A stretch of 11,184 nucleotides of DNA from an uncultured Trueperaceae bacterium (GCA_937911855.1 CALDPK010000071.1:1-11184), one strand, 5' to 3'. Positions 1-7,002 are shown, counted from the first letter of the stretch. Notes: generated from the letters alone by a model not told the origin. Numbers and translations: made by a program.

Positions 1-1612
1 CTCCCAGCGACGCGGTTGCCATGGCGGGTGCGTCGTTGACCCCGTCACCGATCATGGCCACCCGTTCACCGGCCGCCTCGAGCTCGCCGACTTTGGCGGC
101 CTTGTCCTCAGGCAACGCGTTGGCGATGACCTCGTCAATCCCGGCCGCACCGGCTATCAATCCGGCTGCAGCAGCGTTGTCACCTGTAAGAAGCATAGTG
201 CGCGGGATGCCCATGTCGTGCAGGCGCTGCACCACTCCTGCAGCGTTGGCGCGCAACGTGTCCCGCAGCTCGATCAGGCCTGCGTAATGGCCCGCATTGC
301 TTACAAGGACGACGGTGCTGCCCTGTTCTTCCAGTTCACGCCTTGACTGGAGCGCTTCCGGTGGCACGTGCACTCCGTACGATTCCAGCAGCCGCTGGCC
401 GCCCACCAGAACTTCCGCGCCGGCGACTACCCCGCGGACCCCGAAGCCGGTTACTGATTCGAACTGGTCCAGGTCAGCCAGGCTGTCGCTTCCGGCTGCC
501 CTGACGATGGCCGTGGCGAGCGGGTGGGCGCTGGGCTGTTCAACGGTGCCGGCGAGGCGCAGCAGGGCGTCAGTGTCGCCGTCCGCGGCCTGGGTGCTGA
601 CCACCATGGGTGTGCCGTGGGTGAGGGTGCCGGTCTTGTCGAAGATGACGGTGTCGATGGTGCCGGCCGCCTCGAGCGCCAGTCCACCTTTCACCAGCAC
701 GCCGCCCTGGGCGGCCCGGCCCAGCCCGGCCAGGATGGCTGACGGCGCTGACAGGCCGAGGGCGCAGGGACTCATGACGACGAGGACGGTTATGCCGCGG
801 CGGGCACTTTCCATGAATTCCATGCCGAACAGCCAGGGGACGAGTACGGTCAGGATGCTGACCAGCAGCGCTGCGGGTGCGAACCAGCTGGTGAAACGCT
901 CGGCGAAGCGCTGGCTGGGGGCCTTGTTGACGCGGGCTTCCTGAACGGTTTTGACGACCCGGGCGATGGTGCTGTTCTCGGGCGGTTCCGTCATGGTCAT
1001 GGTGAGCGCGCCCTCGCCGTTAATGGTTCCGGCGAAGACGTCAGCGCCGACTTCTTTGAGGACCGGGACGGACTCGCCGGTGACGGGAGCCTGGTTGACG
1101 GTGGACACGCCTGAGGCGACCTTGCCGTCTGCCGGGATGCGTTCGCCTGCCCGGACGAGCAGTGTGTCGCCCACCTTGAGCTGCTCCACCGGCACTGTTT
1201 CGACGCGGTCACCGGTGACGAGGTGGCCGACGTCCGGGGTGAGGTCCTGCAGGTCGGTGATGGCGTTGCGTGCGCGGCGCATGGCGCGGTCCTCGAGGGC
1301 GTGGCCCAGGCCGAACAGGAACAGCAGCAGTCCTCCTTCGACGAAGTCCCCGATGGCTGCTGCGCCGAGGGCTGCGAGCAGCATGAGCGCGTCGATGTCG
1401 AAGCGGCGCCGTCTGGCGGCCCTTATGGCGGATTCAACGATGTGCGCTGCAGCGAGCGCGTAAGGTACCGCGTAGAGCGCGATGAGCCACCAGCCGTCAA
1501 CTACTGCGTAGCGTTGCAGCAGCCAGACGATCAGCAGCAGCACGCCGGACGCTATCGTCATGTGCAGGGAGTCAGGGAGCCTGAATTTCTTCTTTTGGGG
1601 GGCTGCGTTCAC
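1..1612 (-). CDS. P1B-type heavy-metal-translocating ATPase (C-terminus beyond window)
   Basis: This is an integral membrane pump that would use ATP to export a transition metal. About 537 residues are visible in one uninterrupted frame. In order they show four hydrophobic segments (about 19-36, 40-60, 73-88, 92-106), the actuator loop with TGES (178-181), two more membrane segments (about 240-263 and 271-298) with an SPC metal-site motif (S281-C283), the DKTGT phosphorylation site (D325), the HP dipeptide (363-364), a TGD motif and GDGVND. The last membrane pair lies off the window. There is no N-terminal CxxC metal-binding domain. SPC in place of CPC is the mark of the P1B-4 (Co/Fe/Zn) group, but four helices before the actuator is more than that group's six-helix plan, so I leave the metal open. 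The start is the GTG at 1612, because a stop codon lies two codons upstream. It lies 49 bases after the monooxygenase gene on the same strand. Confidence 0.93.
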   Translation of the reverse strand, partial: MNAAPQKKKFRLPDSLHMTIASGVLLLIVWLLQRYAVVDGWWLIALYAVPYALAAAHIVESAIRAARRRRFDIDALMLLAALGAAAIGDFVEGGLLLFLFGLGHALEDRAMRRARNAITDLQDLTPDVGHLVTGDRVETVPVEQLKVGDTLLVRAGERIPADGKVASGVSTVNQAPVTGESVPVLKEVGADVFAGTINGEGALTMTMTEPPENSTIARVVKTVQEARVNKAPSQRFAERFTSWFAPAALLVSILTVLVPWLFGMEFMESARRGITVLVVMSPCALGLSAPSAILAGLGRAAQGGVLVKGGLALEAAGTIDTVIFDKTGTLTHGTPMVVSTQAADGDTDALLRLAGTVEQPSAHPLATAIVRAAGSDSLADLDQFESVTGFGVRGVVAGAEVLVGGQRLLESYGVHVPPEALQSRRELEEQGSTVVLVSNAGHYAGLIELRDTLRANAAGVVQRLHDMGIPRTMLLTGDNAAAAGLIAGAAGIDEVIANALPEDKAAKVGELEAAGERVAMIGDGVNDAPAMATASLG

Positions 1613-1619
1613 ATGTTAA
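1608..1619. promoter_or_regulatory. Degenerate MarR operator-like palindrome over the ATPase start
   Basis: TTCACATGTTAA matches 10 of 12 bases of the perfect palindrome TTGACATGTCAA in the marR control region, and its own half-sites agree at five of six positions. It covers the GTG start codon and abuts the putative -10 box, a position where a bound repressor would block initiation. Chance matches of this quality are not rare (my rough estimate is about 0.4 per window), so position is the main support. Confidence 0.35.
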
Positions 1620-1624
1620 TCGTA
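1619..1624 (-). promoter_or_regulatory. Possible leaderless promoter -10 box for the metal ATPase
   Basis: On the minus strand TACGAT (TANNNT type) is followed by six bases and then the GTG start, which would put the transcript start at or next to the start codon. No good Shine-Dalgarno sequence precedes the GTG and no clear -35 box is seen. The same layout occurs before three other genes here. The ATPase may also be transcribed from the upstream marR promoter. Confidence 0.4.
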
Positions 1625-1661
1625 CCTGTATGGTCGCGCACCTGATGTTCGAAGTTTCTGT

Positions 1662-2765
1662 TCAGCCCGGTTTTGCGTTTGCCCCTGACTTTAAGTATGC
1701 GGTCAGTTCCCTGGCGGCTGCTCCACCGGCGCGATTGGCGCCGATCGTTGAGGATGACGGGCCGTAGCCGACCAGGTGAATCCGGGGGTCCTTCGCGACC
1801 TGGGTGGCGAGGCGTCCGGTCATGGTGATTCCGCCGTCAGGGTTGTGCAGCTTAAGCGGCTGCAGGTGATCGAGTGAGCTCCTGAAACCGGTGTTCCACA
1901 GGATGACGTCGGCCGGCTGCTCGGTTCCGTCTGCCCAGCGGACGCCTGTCTCGGTTATCTCGCTGAACATCGGTCTGCGGTTGAGGACGCCGCGTTCCTG
2001 CATGGCTTCGATGCGGGGAGTGACGGGCAGGCCGGTGACCGAGACGACTGACAGTGGGGGCAGTCCCTGGCGTACGCGTTCGTCGACCTGGGCGACTGCG
2101 CGGCGGCCGGCGTCTTCATCGAAGGGCCCGTGCCGGAAATCGGGTGGCCGGCGGGTGACCCAGGTCGTTTCAGTTACCAGTGATATCTCGTCGAGGAGCT
2201 GAACGGCTGATATGCCGCCGCCGACGATGATCACGTGCTTGCCTGCGAACTCGGCTGCCGTGCGGTAATCGCGGGTGTGCAGCTGCTTGCCTGCGAATTT
2301 CTCTGCGCCCGGGTAGTGGGGTACATGCGGTTTCTGCCACGTTCCGGTCGCGTTGATGATGCCGCGGGCTGTTATCTCTCCCCTGTCGGTCTGTATGACG
2401 AGCCGGTCGCCGCGGTCATGAACGGCCGAGACGCGCACGGGGCGCTGCACGGGCAGGTCGAATTCGCTTTCGTAACGTTCGAAGTAGCGGGGTACCGCTT
2501 CGTTGGCGCGAACCTGCTGGTCGCTCGTGGCGAGCGCGTCTGCGAATGCCATGCCGGGCAGGTCATGGATGCGGTTGACGGTGCTCAGTGTGAGGCTGTC
2601 CCAGCGGTGCAGCCACGCTCCGCCAGGTCGGTCTTCGCTGTCCAGGACGATGAAGCCTTTGCCTGGCTCATGCCCGAGGCGCTTCAGGTGGTACGCGGCT
2701 GACAGGCCTGCCTGACCGGCGCCGATGACGGCTATGCCGACGCTCAGGCGGACCGCCGGGTTCAT
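1662..2765 (-). CDS. FAD/NADPH-dependent flavin monooxygenase, FMO/CzcO/ArsO-like
   Basis: This 367-residue cytosolic flavoprotein is expected to use NADPH and O2 to oxygenate a soft nucleophile (S, N or Se) in a small molecule. It has an N-terminal FAD-binding Rossmann motif GAGQAG (15-20), the FMO fingerprint FxGxxxHxxxY complete at 157-167, a second Rossmann motif VGGGISA (181-187) for NADPH, an ATG-type motif (INATGTW, 137-143), and near the C-terminus a GYGPSSSTIG stretch (333-342) where these enzymes close over FAD. The start ATG overlaps the marR stop as ATGA, so translation is probably coupled; no strong ribosome binding site is seen. Relatives are annotated as CzcO-like or, in arsenic operons, ArsO. 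The metal pump downstream makes a metal- or metalloid-stress role possible but unproven. The substrate cannot be read from sequence. Confidence 0.85.
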   Translation of the reverse strand: MNPAVRLSVGIAVIGAGQAGLSAAYHLKRLGHEPGKGFIVLDSEDRPGGAWLHRWDSLTLSTVNRIHDLPGMAFADALATSDQQVRANEAVPRYFERYESEFDLPVQRPVRVSAVHDRGDRLVIQTDRGEITARGIINATGTWQKPHVPHYPGAEKFAGKQLHTRDYRTAAEFAGKHVIIVGGGISAVQLLDEISLVTETTWVTRRPPDFRHGPFDEDAGRRAVAQVDERVRQGLPPLSVVSVTGLPVTPRIEAMQERGVLNRRPMFSEITETGVRWADGTEQPADVILWNTGFRSSLDHLQPLKLHNPDGGITMTGRLATQVAKDPRIHLVGYGPSSSTIGANRAGGAAARELTAYLKSGANAKPG

Positions 2766-3253
2766 GAACCGTTGCCGGCCTGGTTGAGATGGGCGCGAAG
2801 GGCTTTGGCTATGCCCTCGAGCTGGTTGAGCTGTTCAGGTGAGAGGGCGTCGATGAACAGTTCGCGGACCGCCTCGAGGTGTGGGATGGAGCCTGTCCGG
2901 AATGCTTCGGCACCTTGTTCGGTGAGCACCACGTCGGCGCCGCGGGAGTCGTCGGGGCAGGGTTCACGGCGGATGAGTCCGCGTTTCTCCATGCGGCCTA
3001 AGTGGTGGGACAGCCGGCTGCGTTCCCAGGTGATGTGTGCGGCGAGTTCCGAGGAGCGGAAGCGGTGGTTGTGGGCTTCGCTGAGTGCGAGCAGTACCTG
3101 GTAGTCGCCCATGGACAGGCCTGAGTCGCTTTGCAGGCGGCTGCCGAGGCGTGATCTGATCGTTTCGCTGGTTTCAAGGTATTCGCGCCAGATTCTGATC
3201 TGGCTGCTCGTCGGCAGGCGCCGTTTCCGTGGCGCTGTGGCAGTGTGGGTCAT
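2762..3253 (-). CDS. MarR-family transcriptional regulator
   Basis: This 163-residue protein has the MarR dimeric winged-helix layout: an N-terminal dimerisation helix (about 18-42), a helix-turn-helix around 66-93 with the recognition helix near WERSRLSHHLGRMEKRG, a wing at about 95-111 (REPCPDDSRGADVVL), and C-terminal helices. Such proteins usually repress a divergent operon and are released by a small-molecule ligand. The start ATG has a strong ribosome binding site AGGAGG eight bases upstream. The gene heads the minus-strand operon with the flavin monooxygenase (ATGA overlap) and probably the metal ATPase, and diverges from the LLM oxygenase. Two palindromes in the 115-bp divergent gap are the likely autoregulatory operators. 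The single Cys (C99) is in the wing, a place where many MarR proteins carry one, so it is not evidence for redox sensing. Confidence 0.93.
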   Translation of the reverse strand: MTHTATAPRKRRLPTSSQIRIWREYLETSETIRSRLGSRLQSDSGLSMGDYQVLLALSEAHNHRFRSSELAAHITWERSRLSHHLGRMEKRGLIRREPCPDDSRGADVVLTEQGAEAFRTGSIPHLEAVRELFIDALSPEQLNQLEGIAKALRAHLNQAGNGS

Positions 3254-3261
3254 TGAGAGAT

Positions 3262-3267
3262 CCTCCT
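3262..3267 (-). promoter_or_regulatory. Ribosome binding site of marR
   Basis: AGGAGG on the minus strand lies eight bases before the ATG at 3253. It is the strongest Shine-Dalgarno sequence in the window and fixes the marR start. Predicted transcription from 3273 would give a leader of about 20 bases. Confidence 0.8.
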
Positions 3268-3281
3268 ATTGACATGTCAAT
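3268..3281. promoter_or_regulatory. Operator 1: perfect 14-bp palindrome
   Basis: ATTGACATGTCAAT is a perfect inverted repeat in the marR/LLM divergent gap. Its left half supplies a consensus -35 hexamer TTGACA for the rightward promoter. It also covers the predicted start of the leftward transcript (about 3273). It is the best candidate MarR binding site. Confidence 0.75.
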
Positions 3282-3298
3282 GATATTCGGTGCATGAT
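3269..3298 (+). promoter_or_regulatory. LLM oxygenase operon promoter
   Basis: TTGACA (3269-3274) is followed by an 18-bp spacer and CATGAT (3293-3298), four of six to the -10 consensus. The -35 box lies in operator 1 and the predicted start site in operator 2. The leader of roughly 60 bases contains a weak 5-bp inverted repeat (3315-3319 with 3329-3333) of doubtful meaning. Confidence 0.6.
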
Positions 3299-3309
3299 GG
3301 ACATGTCAA
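3280..3309 (-). promoter_or_regulatory. marR operon promoter
   Basis: Reading leftwards, TTGACA (3309-3304) is followed by an 18-bp spacer and TATCAT (3285-3280), a five-of-six match to the -10 consensus. The -35 box lies in operator 2 and the predicted start site in operator 1. Confidence 0.65.
3298..3309. promoter_or_regulatory. Operator 2: near copy of the palindrome
   Basis: TGGACATGTCAA matches operator 1 at 11 of 12 positions, with the palindromic core GACATGTC intact. Its centre is 29 bp from that of operator 1, close to three helical turns. It supplies the TTGACA -35 hexamer of the leftward promoter and covers the predicted start of the rightward transcript (about 3305). Confidence 0.7.
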
Positions 3310-3368
3310 CTACCGCCGGCTGTTGAGCCCGGCGCGCAACCCTCACAGATTCATCCGGAAGGAACCCC

Positions 3369-4424
3369 ATGAGCAAACTTGAATTCGGCGTAGACAGCTT
3401 CGGCGATCTGCCCACAGACAACAGCGGCAAGCTGGTCACTCACGCGCAGGCGATCCGTGCGACCGTCGACGAGGCAATCCTCGCAGACCAGACCGGCATC
3501 GACGTCATCGCCCTGGGCGAACACCACCGCAAGGAATTCTCCATCTCGACCCCCGAAACCGTGCTGGCTGGCATCGCCACCCGCACGGAGAACATCCGCC
3601 TGGCTTCAGGCGTCACGGTGCTCTCCTCAGATGACCCGGTGCGGGTGTTCCAGCGCTTCGCAACCGTCGACGCACTCTCGAACGGCCGGGCTGAAGTGAT
3701 TCTGGGCCGCGGCTCGTTCACTGAATCATTCCCGCTCTTCGGTTACGACCTGGCTGATTACGACATCCTGTTCGAAGAGAAGATCGAACTGTTCCATCAA
3801 CTGCTTGACGAGAAGCCCGTCACCTGGCAGGGCACGACCCGCGCGCCACTGGTCGACGCAGACGTGTTCCCGAAAACCGAGTCCGGCCGCCTGAGCACCT
3901 GGGTTGGCGTGGGCGGCTCGCCCCAGTCGGTCGTGCGCACAGCCCGTTACGGGTTCCCCATGATGCTCGCGATCATCGGCGGCGCACCCGACCGGTTCGC
4001 CCCCTACGTGGAGCTGTACCGGCGCTCAGCTGAGAAGCTCGGCACCCAGGCCCACCCGGTCGGCATGCACTCCCCCGGCTTCCTGGCCGACACTGACGAG
4101 GAAGCCAAGGCACTCTTCTTCCCTGGCTACAAGGAACTGATGGACGCGATCGGCGCGCAACGCGGCTGGCCACCCATGAGCCGCGGCCAGTTCGAGAACG
4201 AGGTCATGCACGGCTCCCTCTACGTGGGTGCACCCGAAACCGTGGCGCGCAAGATCGCCCGCGCCGTCAGGGCACTGGACGTCGGCCGCTTCGACCTCAT
4301 CTACACCACCGGCGGCGCTGTCAACGCCGGCGCGCGGCTCAAGACCATCGAACTGTTCGGCACCAAGGTCATCCCGATGGTCAGGGATCTGCTCGCCAGC
4401 GCACCGGAGCAGGATTCACGATGA
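3369..4424 (+). CDS. LLM-class (luciferase-like) flavin-dependent monooxygenase
   Basis: This 351-residue TIM-barrel enzyme of the bacterial luciferase superfamily would oxygenate a small organic substrate using reduced FMN (or F420 in some relatives) supplied by a partner. Visible family features are an N-terminal barrel strand (EFGVDSFGD), the GEHHRKEF segment at 50-57, LASGVTVLSSDDPVRVFQRFATVD at about 78-101 with the LSSDDP turn, LSNGRAEVILGRGSF at 103-117 (the phosphate/flavin-side loop of the superfamily), and YVGAPETVARKIA near 285-297. Length is normal for the family. The ATG has a good ribosome binding site (GGAAGGA, five bases upstream). It is the first gene of the rightward operon and overlaps the next gene by ATGA, which suggests a stoichiometric or functional pair with that reductase. 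MarR control is inferred from the operators upstream. The substrate is unknown. Confidence 0.9.
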   Translation: MSKLEFGVDSFGDLPTDNSGKLVTHAQAIRATVDEAILADQTGIDVIALGEHHRKEFSISTPETVLAGIATRTENIRLASGVTVLSSDDPVRVFQRFATVDALSNGRAEVILGRGSFTESFPLFGYDLADYDILFEEKIELFHQLLDEKPVTWQGTTRAPLVDADVFPKTESGRLSTWVGVGGSPQSVVRTARYGFPMMLAIIGGAPDRFAPYVELYRRSAEKLGTQAHPVGMHSPGFLADTDEEAKALFFPGYKELMDAIGAQRGWPPMSRGQFENEVMHGSLYVGAPETVARKIARAVRALDVGRFDLIYTTGGAVNAGARLKTIELFGTKVIPMVRDLLASAPEQDSR

Positions 4425-5095
4425 AACCGACGACCATCGCCATCCTCGGAGCCGGCAAACACGGCACGGTCGTGGCACGGCTCGCATTGAAGGCCGGTCA
4501 CAAGGTACTGATAAGCGGTTCAGGCGACCCTGAGAACATCGCACTCACCGCCGAAATCCTCACGCCCGGAGCCAGGGCAATGTGGCCGTTGGACGCTGCC
4601 CGCGAAGGTGAAATCGTCATCCTGGCATTGCCACTTGGCAAGTACGACACCATTCCGGCGAAGGAACTGTCCGGCAAGCTCGTCATCGACGCGATGAACT
4701 ACTGGTGGGAAACGGACGGCATCCGCGAAGACCTGAATGACCCCACCACAACCAGCAGCGAGATCGTCAGGAACCACCTGCAGGGCGCCCGGATCGTCAA
4801 GGCACTCAATCACATGGGTTATCACGACCTCGAGGCCGAAGCACGGCCTGCCGGGGAACCCGGCCGCAAGGCCATCGCAGTCGCCGGTGACGACGAGCAG
4901 GACCTTGCAACCACCATGCAGCTCGTCGATCAGCTCGGCTTCGACCCGCTGCACATCGGGCCGCTCGCAGAAGGCGCCTGGTTGCAGCCGGGCATGCCTG
5001 CTTTCGGAGCCAACGTCGAAGCTGACGTGCTGCGCACGCTGGTCAGGAACGCCAGGCACGAACCGCGTCAGGAACCCGCCTTCGGGACGGCCTGA
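4421..5095 (+). CDS. NADP-oxidoreductase of the F420-dependent reductase family
   Basis: This 224-residue cytosolic Rossmann-fold protein resembles the archaeal and actinobacterial F420H2:NADP oxidoreductases, which move hydride between NADP(H) and a deazaflavin. The dinucleotide motif GAGKHG is at 10-15. The second strand ends in ISGSGDPEN (31-39), and a conserved block NYWWETDG (93-100) is followed by RIVKALNHMGYHDLE (124-138). In the archaeal enzyme a Ser-Arg pair after strand 2 holds the NADP 2'-phosphate; here Arg is replaced by Gly (G35), so NADP preference is uncertain. The ATG overlaps the LLM stop codon, with AGGA six bases upstream. The likely job is to supply or regenerate reduced cofactor for the LLM enzyme. 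Membership of the family does not prove that the host makes F420; a quinone or flavin reductase role is an alternative. Confidence 0.8.
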   Translation: MKPTTIAILGAGKHGTVVARLALKAGHKVLISGSGDPENIALTAEILTPGARAMWPLDAAREGEIVILALPLGKYDTIPAKELSGKLVIDAMNYWWETDGIREDLNDPTTTSSEIVRNHLQGARIVKALNHMGYHDLEAEARPAGEPGRKAIAVAGDDEQDLATTMQLVDQLGFDPLHIGPLAEGAWLQPGMPAFGANVEADVLRTLVRNARHEPRQEPAFGTA

Positions 5096-5120
5096 CTCCC
5101 GCAGGCAGCGTCTGCCGGTC

Positions 5121-5129
5121 TGATAGACT
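5121..5129 (+). promoter_or_regulatory. Extended -10 promoter for the GNAT gene, probably leaderless
   Basis: TGATAGACT is an extended -10 element (TGn plus TAGACT) ending five bases before the ATG at 5135. No ribosome binding site lies between them, so the transcript should start at or beside the start codon. No -35 box is seen. Confidence 0.5.
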
Positions 5130-5134
5130 TCGCC

Positions 5135-5989
5135 ATGGAAGCCCTGTCAATCAGGCATTACTCGGACGTCACGGAGTTCAGGTCACTCGTTGAGCCTTTT
5201 CTGCTCGAGCACGAAGCCACGCATTGCCTGCAGCTGGGACTGCTGGAGGCCATGGAGCACGGTGACTGGCCGGAGCGCCGCCTGGCCGTGGTGACACAGC
5301 AGGCACAGCCGGTGCTGGTACTCATGCAGACCCCGCCGCGTCCGCTGATCCTCTCGCACACAGCCTCGGCTGAGGCCGTCCGGGTCGCGGCAGCTGACGT
5401 GCAGGCCGGCGAGGCAGCAGACTGGCCCGCCCAGGTCATGGCACCTGCTGAGGTTGCTGAACTGTTCCAGGAAGCGTGGACAGCCACCGGTGGTCGCAGT
5501 GCCACCCTGGCCGATCGCGAGCGCATCTACCAGCTGGACAGCGTCACGCCTGTTTCCGGTATCGCCGGGACGGCCCGCCGCGCGACGAGCGGTGAGTTTG
5601 ACCTGCTGGTCAACTGGTACACCGCGTTCTGCTCTGAAGCCGGGATCGAACCCGCAAGTGATGTGGCTGCAGCCGTCGAACGCAAACTCAACTCGACCGG
5701 CCTGAATGGACTGTGGGTGTGGGACGTCGACGGCCGGGCCGTCTCGTTCCTTGGCAGCGGCAGCCCGACTCTCAACGGTGTTCGCATCGGCCCCGTGTAT
5801 ACGCCCAGGGACCAGCGGAATCACGGTTACGCCAGTGCGCTTGTGGCGCACGTCAGTCAGTACCTGCTTGATTCAGGCAGAAAGTTCTGCTTCCTGTTCA
5901 CTGACCTGGCGAACCCGACGTCGAACCACATCTATCAGGAGATCGGCTACCGGCCGACCTCGGACATAAACAAGCTCACGCTCACCTGA
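5135..5989 (+). CDS. GNAT-family N-acetyltransferase
   Basis: This 284-residue protein has a recognisable GNAT domain in its C-terminal half. Acetyl-CoA-binding motif A is at about 215-240 (RIGPVYTPRDQRNHGYASAL, with the Q/R-x-x-G-x-A loop at 227-232), followed by a strand of the type KFCFLFTDLANPTSNHIYQEIGY (250-272), the usual motif B region where an Asn-rich turn and a Tyr sit near the acetyl group. Residues 1-145 have the length and strand pattern of a degenerate second GNAT half, but no cofactor motif is visible there. Enzymes of this two-part type acetylate small amines or antibiotics; the substrate here is not identifiable. The gene stands 39 bases after the reductase gene and has its own apparent promoter, so it need not be part of the MarR-controlled operon. 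Nothing suggests truncation. Confidence 0.82.
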   Translation: MEALSIRHYSDVTEFRSLVEPFLLEHEATHCLQLGLLEAMEHGDWPERRLAVVTQQAQPVLVLMQTPPRPLILSHTASAEAVRVAAADVQAGEAADWPAQVMAPAEVAELFQEAWTATGGRSATLADRERIYQLDSVTPVSGIAGTARRATSGEFDLLVNWYTAFCSEAGIEPASDVAAAVERKLNSTGLNGLWVWDVDGRAVSFLGSGSPTLNGVRIGPVYTPRDQRNHGYASALVAHVSQYLLDSGRKFCFLFTDLANPTSNHIYQEIGYRPTSDINKLTLT

Positions 5990-6026
5990 TCACTGAACCT
6001 GCGGACCGCGCCGGATTATTCACTAT

Positions 6027-6035
6027 TGTTATACT
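6027..6035 (+). promoter_or_regulatory. Extended -10 promoter for the lysR gene, probably leaderless
   Basis: TGTTATACT is a strong extended -10 element (TGn plus TATACT) ending seven bases before the ATG at 6043. No Shine-Dalgarno sequence is present. The A+T-rich stretch 6014-6035 stands out from its surroundings and may also hold a LysR autoregulatory site, though I could not define one. Confidence 0.6.
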
Positions 6036-6042
6036 TCCGCAG

Positions 6043-7002
6043 ATGGCTGTTCCTGAAGTCCGTGCCGAGTACCTGCATGCCTTCTGCATCGCAGCCCGGG
6101 AAGGCAGCATCTCGGCTGCAGCCCGCCGGCTGGGTCTGAGCCAGCCCGCGGTAAGCCGTAACCTGCGGCTGCTTCAGGAGGCTCACGGCGCTCCCCTGTA
6201 CAGGCGTCAGGGCACGGGCATCGAGCTGACGCCGGCCGGCAGGGCGCTGCTGCCGTTCGCCTGTGCAGCAAGTGAATCACTGACGCGGGCGCGGCAGTTC
6301 ATGAGCGGGGAACTGCAGGAAGGTGGCGCCCACCTGCGGATCGGCCTGAGCCATCACCTGACGACGCGTTTCACGGGGCAGCTGCTCCGGGCAGTCCGCC
6401 TTTACAACGGCGCCGGTAACCTGCTCAGGCTGCATCTGATGGAGGCGTACTCCGACGACCTCCTGCAGGCGCTGCATTCCGGTGACATCGACGCAGCCTA
6501 CCTGCTGGAGGAACCTGGTCTCGAGCCGGGACCCCGGCCGGGCCTCGCGCAGGAGAACCTCGAAGCCGCGCCTTGCGGCACTGAACGCGCGATGCTGCTG
6601 GTGAAGCATGACGATCCGGTCGGTTCCCGGGCGCACGCACCACTGTCCGTACTCGAGGGTGAGAGCCTCATCGTGCCTTCGTTCGCATCGACCATGTACC
6701 GTCGCGTCCTCGACGCGCTGCAGGCAAGCGGCGTGCAACCCGGCAAGAGCATCGAGGTCAGCGGACCCGCTGCCGTGCGCAGTGCGGTACTCGACGGTCT
6801 TGGCATCGGAGTCACCGTCGAGAGTTTCGTAAGGCCTGATGTTGCCGCCGGGACGTTGCGGCTCATCGCGATTAACTCGCCCGGCACCGACATGAACGTG
6901 CTGTGCGTAAGGCGCGATGACAGCCATCTGTTCGCAGATCAGCGCGATGCCCTGGATTTTTTGAGTCATCAGGTAAATGACCGCTCCACCGTAAGCAACT
7001 GA
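6043..7002 (+). CDS. LysR-family transcriptional regulator
   Basis: This 319-residue DNA-binding protein has the standard LysR N-terminal winged helix: YLHAFCIAAREGSISAAARR (10-29), the recognition helix in LSQPAVSRNLRLLQ (32-45), and the wing near LYRRQGTGIELTPAGRAL (52-69). A linker helix follows, then a periplasmic-binding-protein-like effector domain from about residue 94. Its first strand (LRIGLSHHL) and a late segment (VRSAVLDGLGIGVTVESFV) are in the usual places. The length is typical. The start is taken at 6043 because the leaderless promoter fits it and the HTH begins at the normal distance. LysR proteins usually control an adjacent gene. The exporter/thiol-relay genes downstream on the same strand are the natural candidates, although LysR targets are more often divergent. 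The effector is unknown. Confidence 0.92.
   Translation: MAVPEVRAEYLHAFCIAAREGSISAAARRLGLSQPAVSRNLRLLQEAHGAPLYRRQGTGIELTPAGRALLPFACAASESLTRARQFMSGELQEGGAHLRIGLSHHLTTRFTGQLLRAVRLYNGAGNLLRLHLMEAYSDDLLQALHSGDIDAAYLLEEPGLEPGPRPGLAQENLEAAPCGTERAMLLVKHDDPVGSRAHAPLSVLEGESLIVPSFASTMYRRVLDALQASGVQPGKSIEVSGPAAVRSAVLDGLGIGVTVESFVRPDVAAGTLRLIAINSPGTDMNVLCVRRDDSHLFADQRDALDFLSHQVNDRSTVSN

Noticed and set aside
21..1645. Several long open frames on the plus strand and short minus-strand frames across 21-1645
   Set aside because: They lie antisense to, or out of frame with, the metal ATPase, whose DKTGT, TGES and GDGVND motifs are all in one continuous minus-strand frame. The open frames are a by-product of its G+C-rich codons.
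2762..3253. MarR C99 as a redox-sensing cysteine of the OhrR type
   Set aside because: OhrR senses through an N-terminal Cys near residue 15-22. C99 is in the wing, where a Cys is frequent in many MarR proteins without redox function.
3315..3333. Leader hairpin of the LLM gene as a riboswitch or attenuator
   Set aside because: It is a single five-pair stem with no second structure, no leader peptide and no terminator alternative.
5104..5116. Hairpin GGCAG-CGT-CTGCC after the reductase gene as a terminator
   Set aside because: A five-pair stem with no T-tract is common by chance in G+C-rich DNA. It also lies directly against the GNAT promoter.
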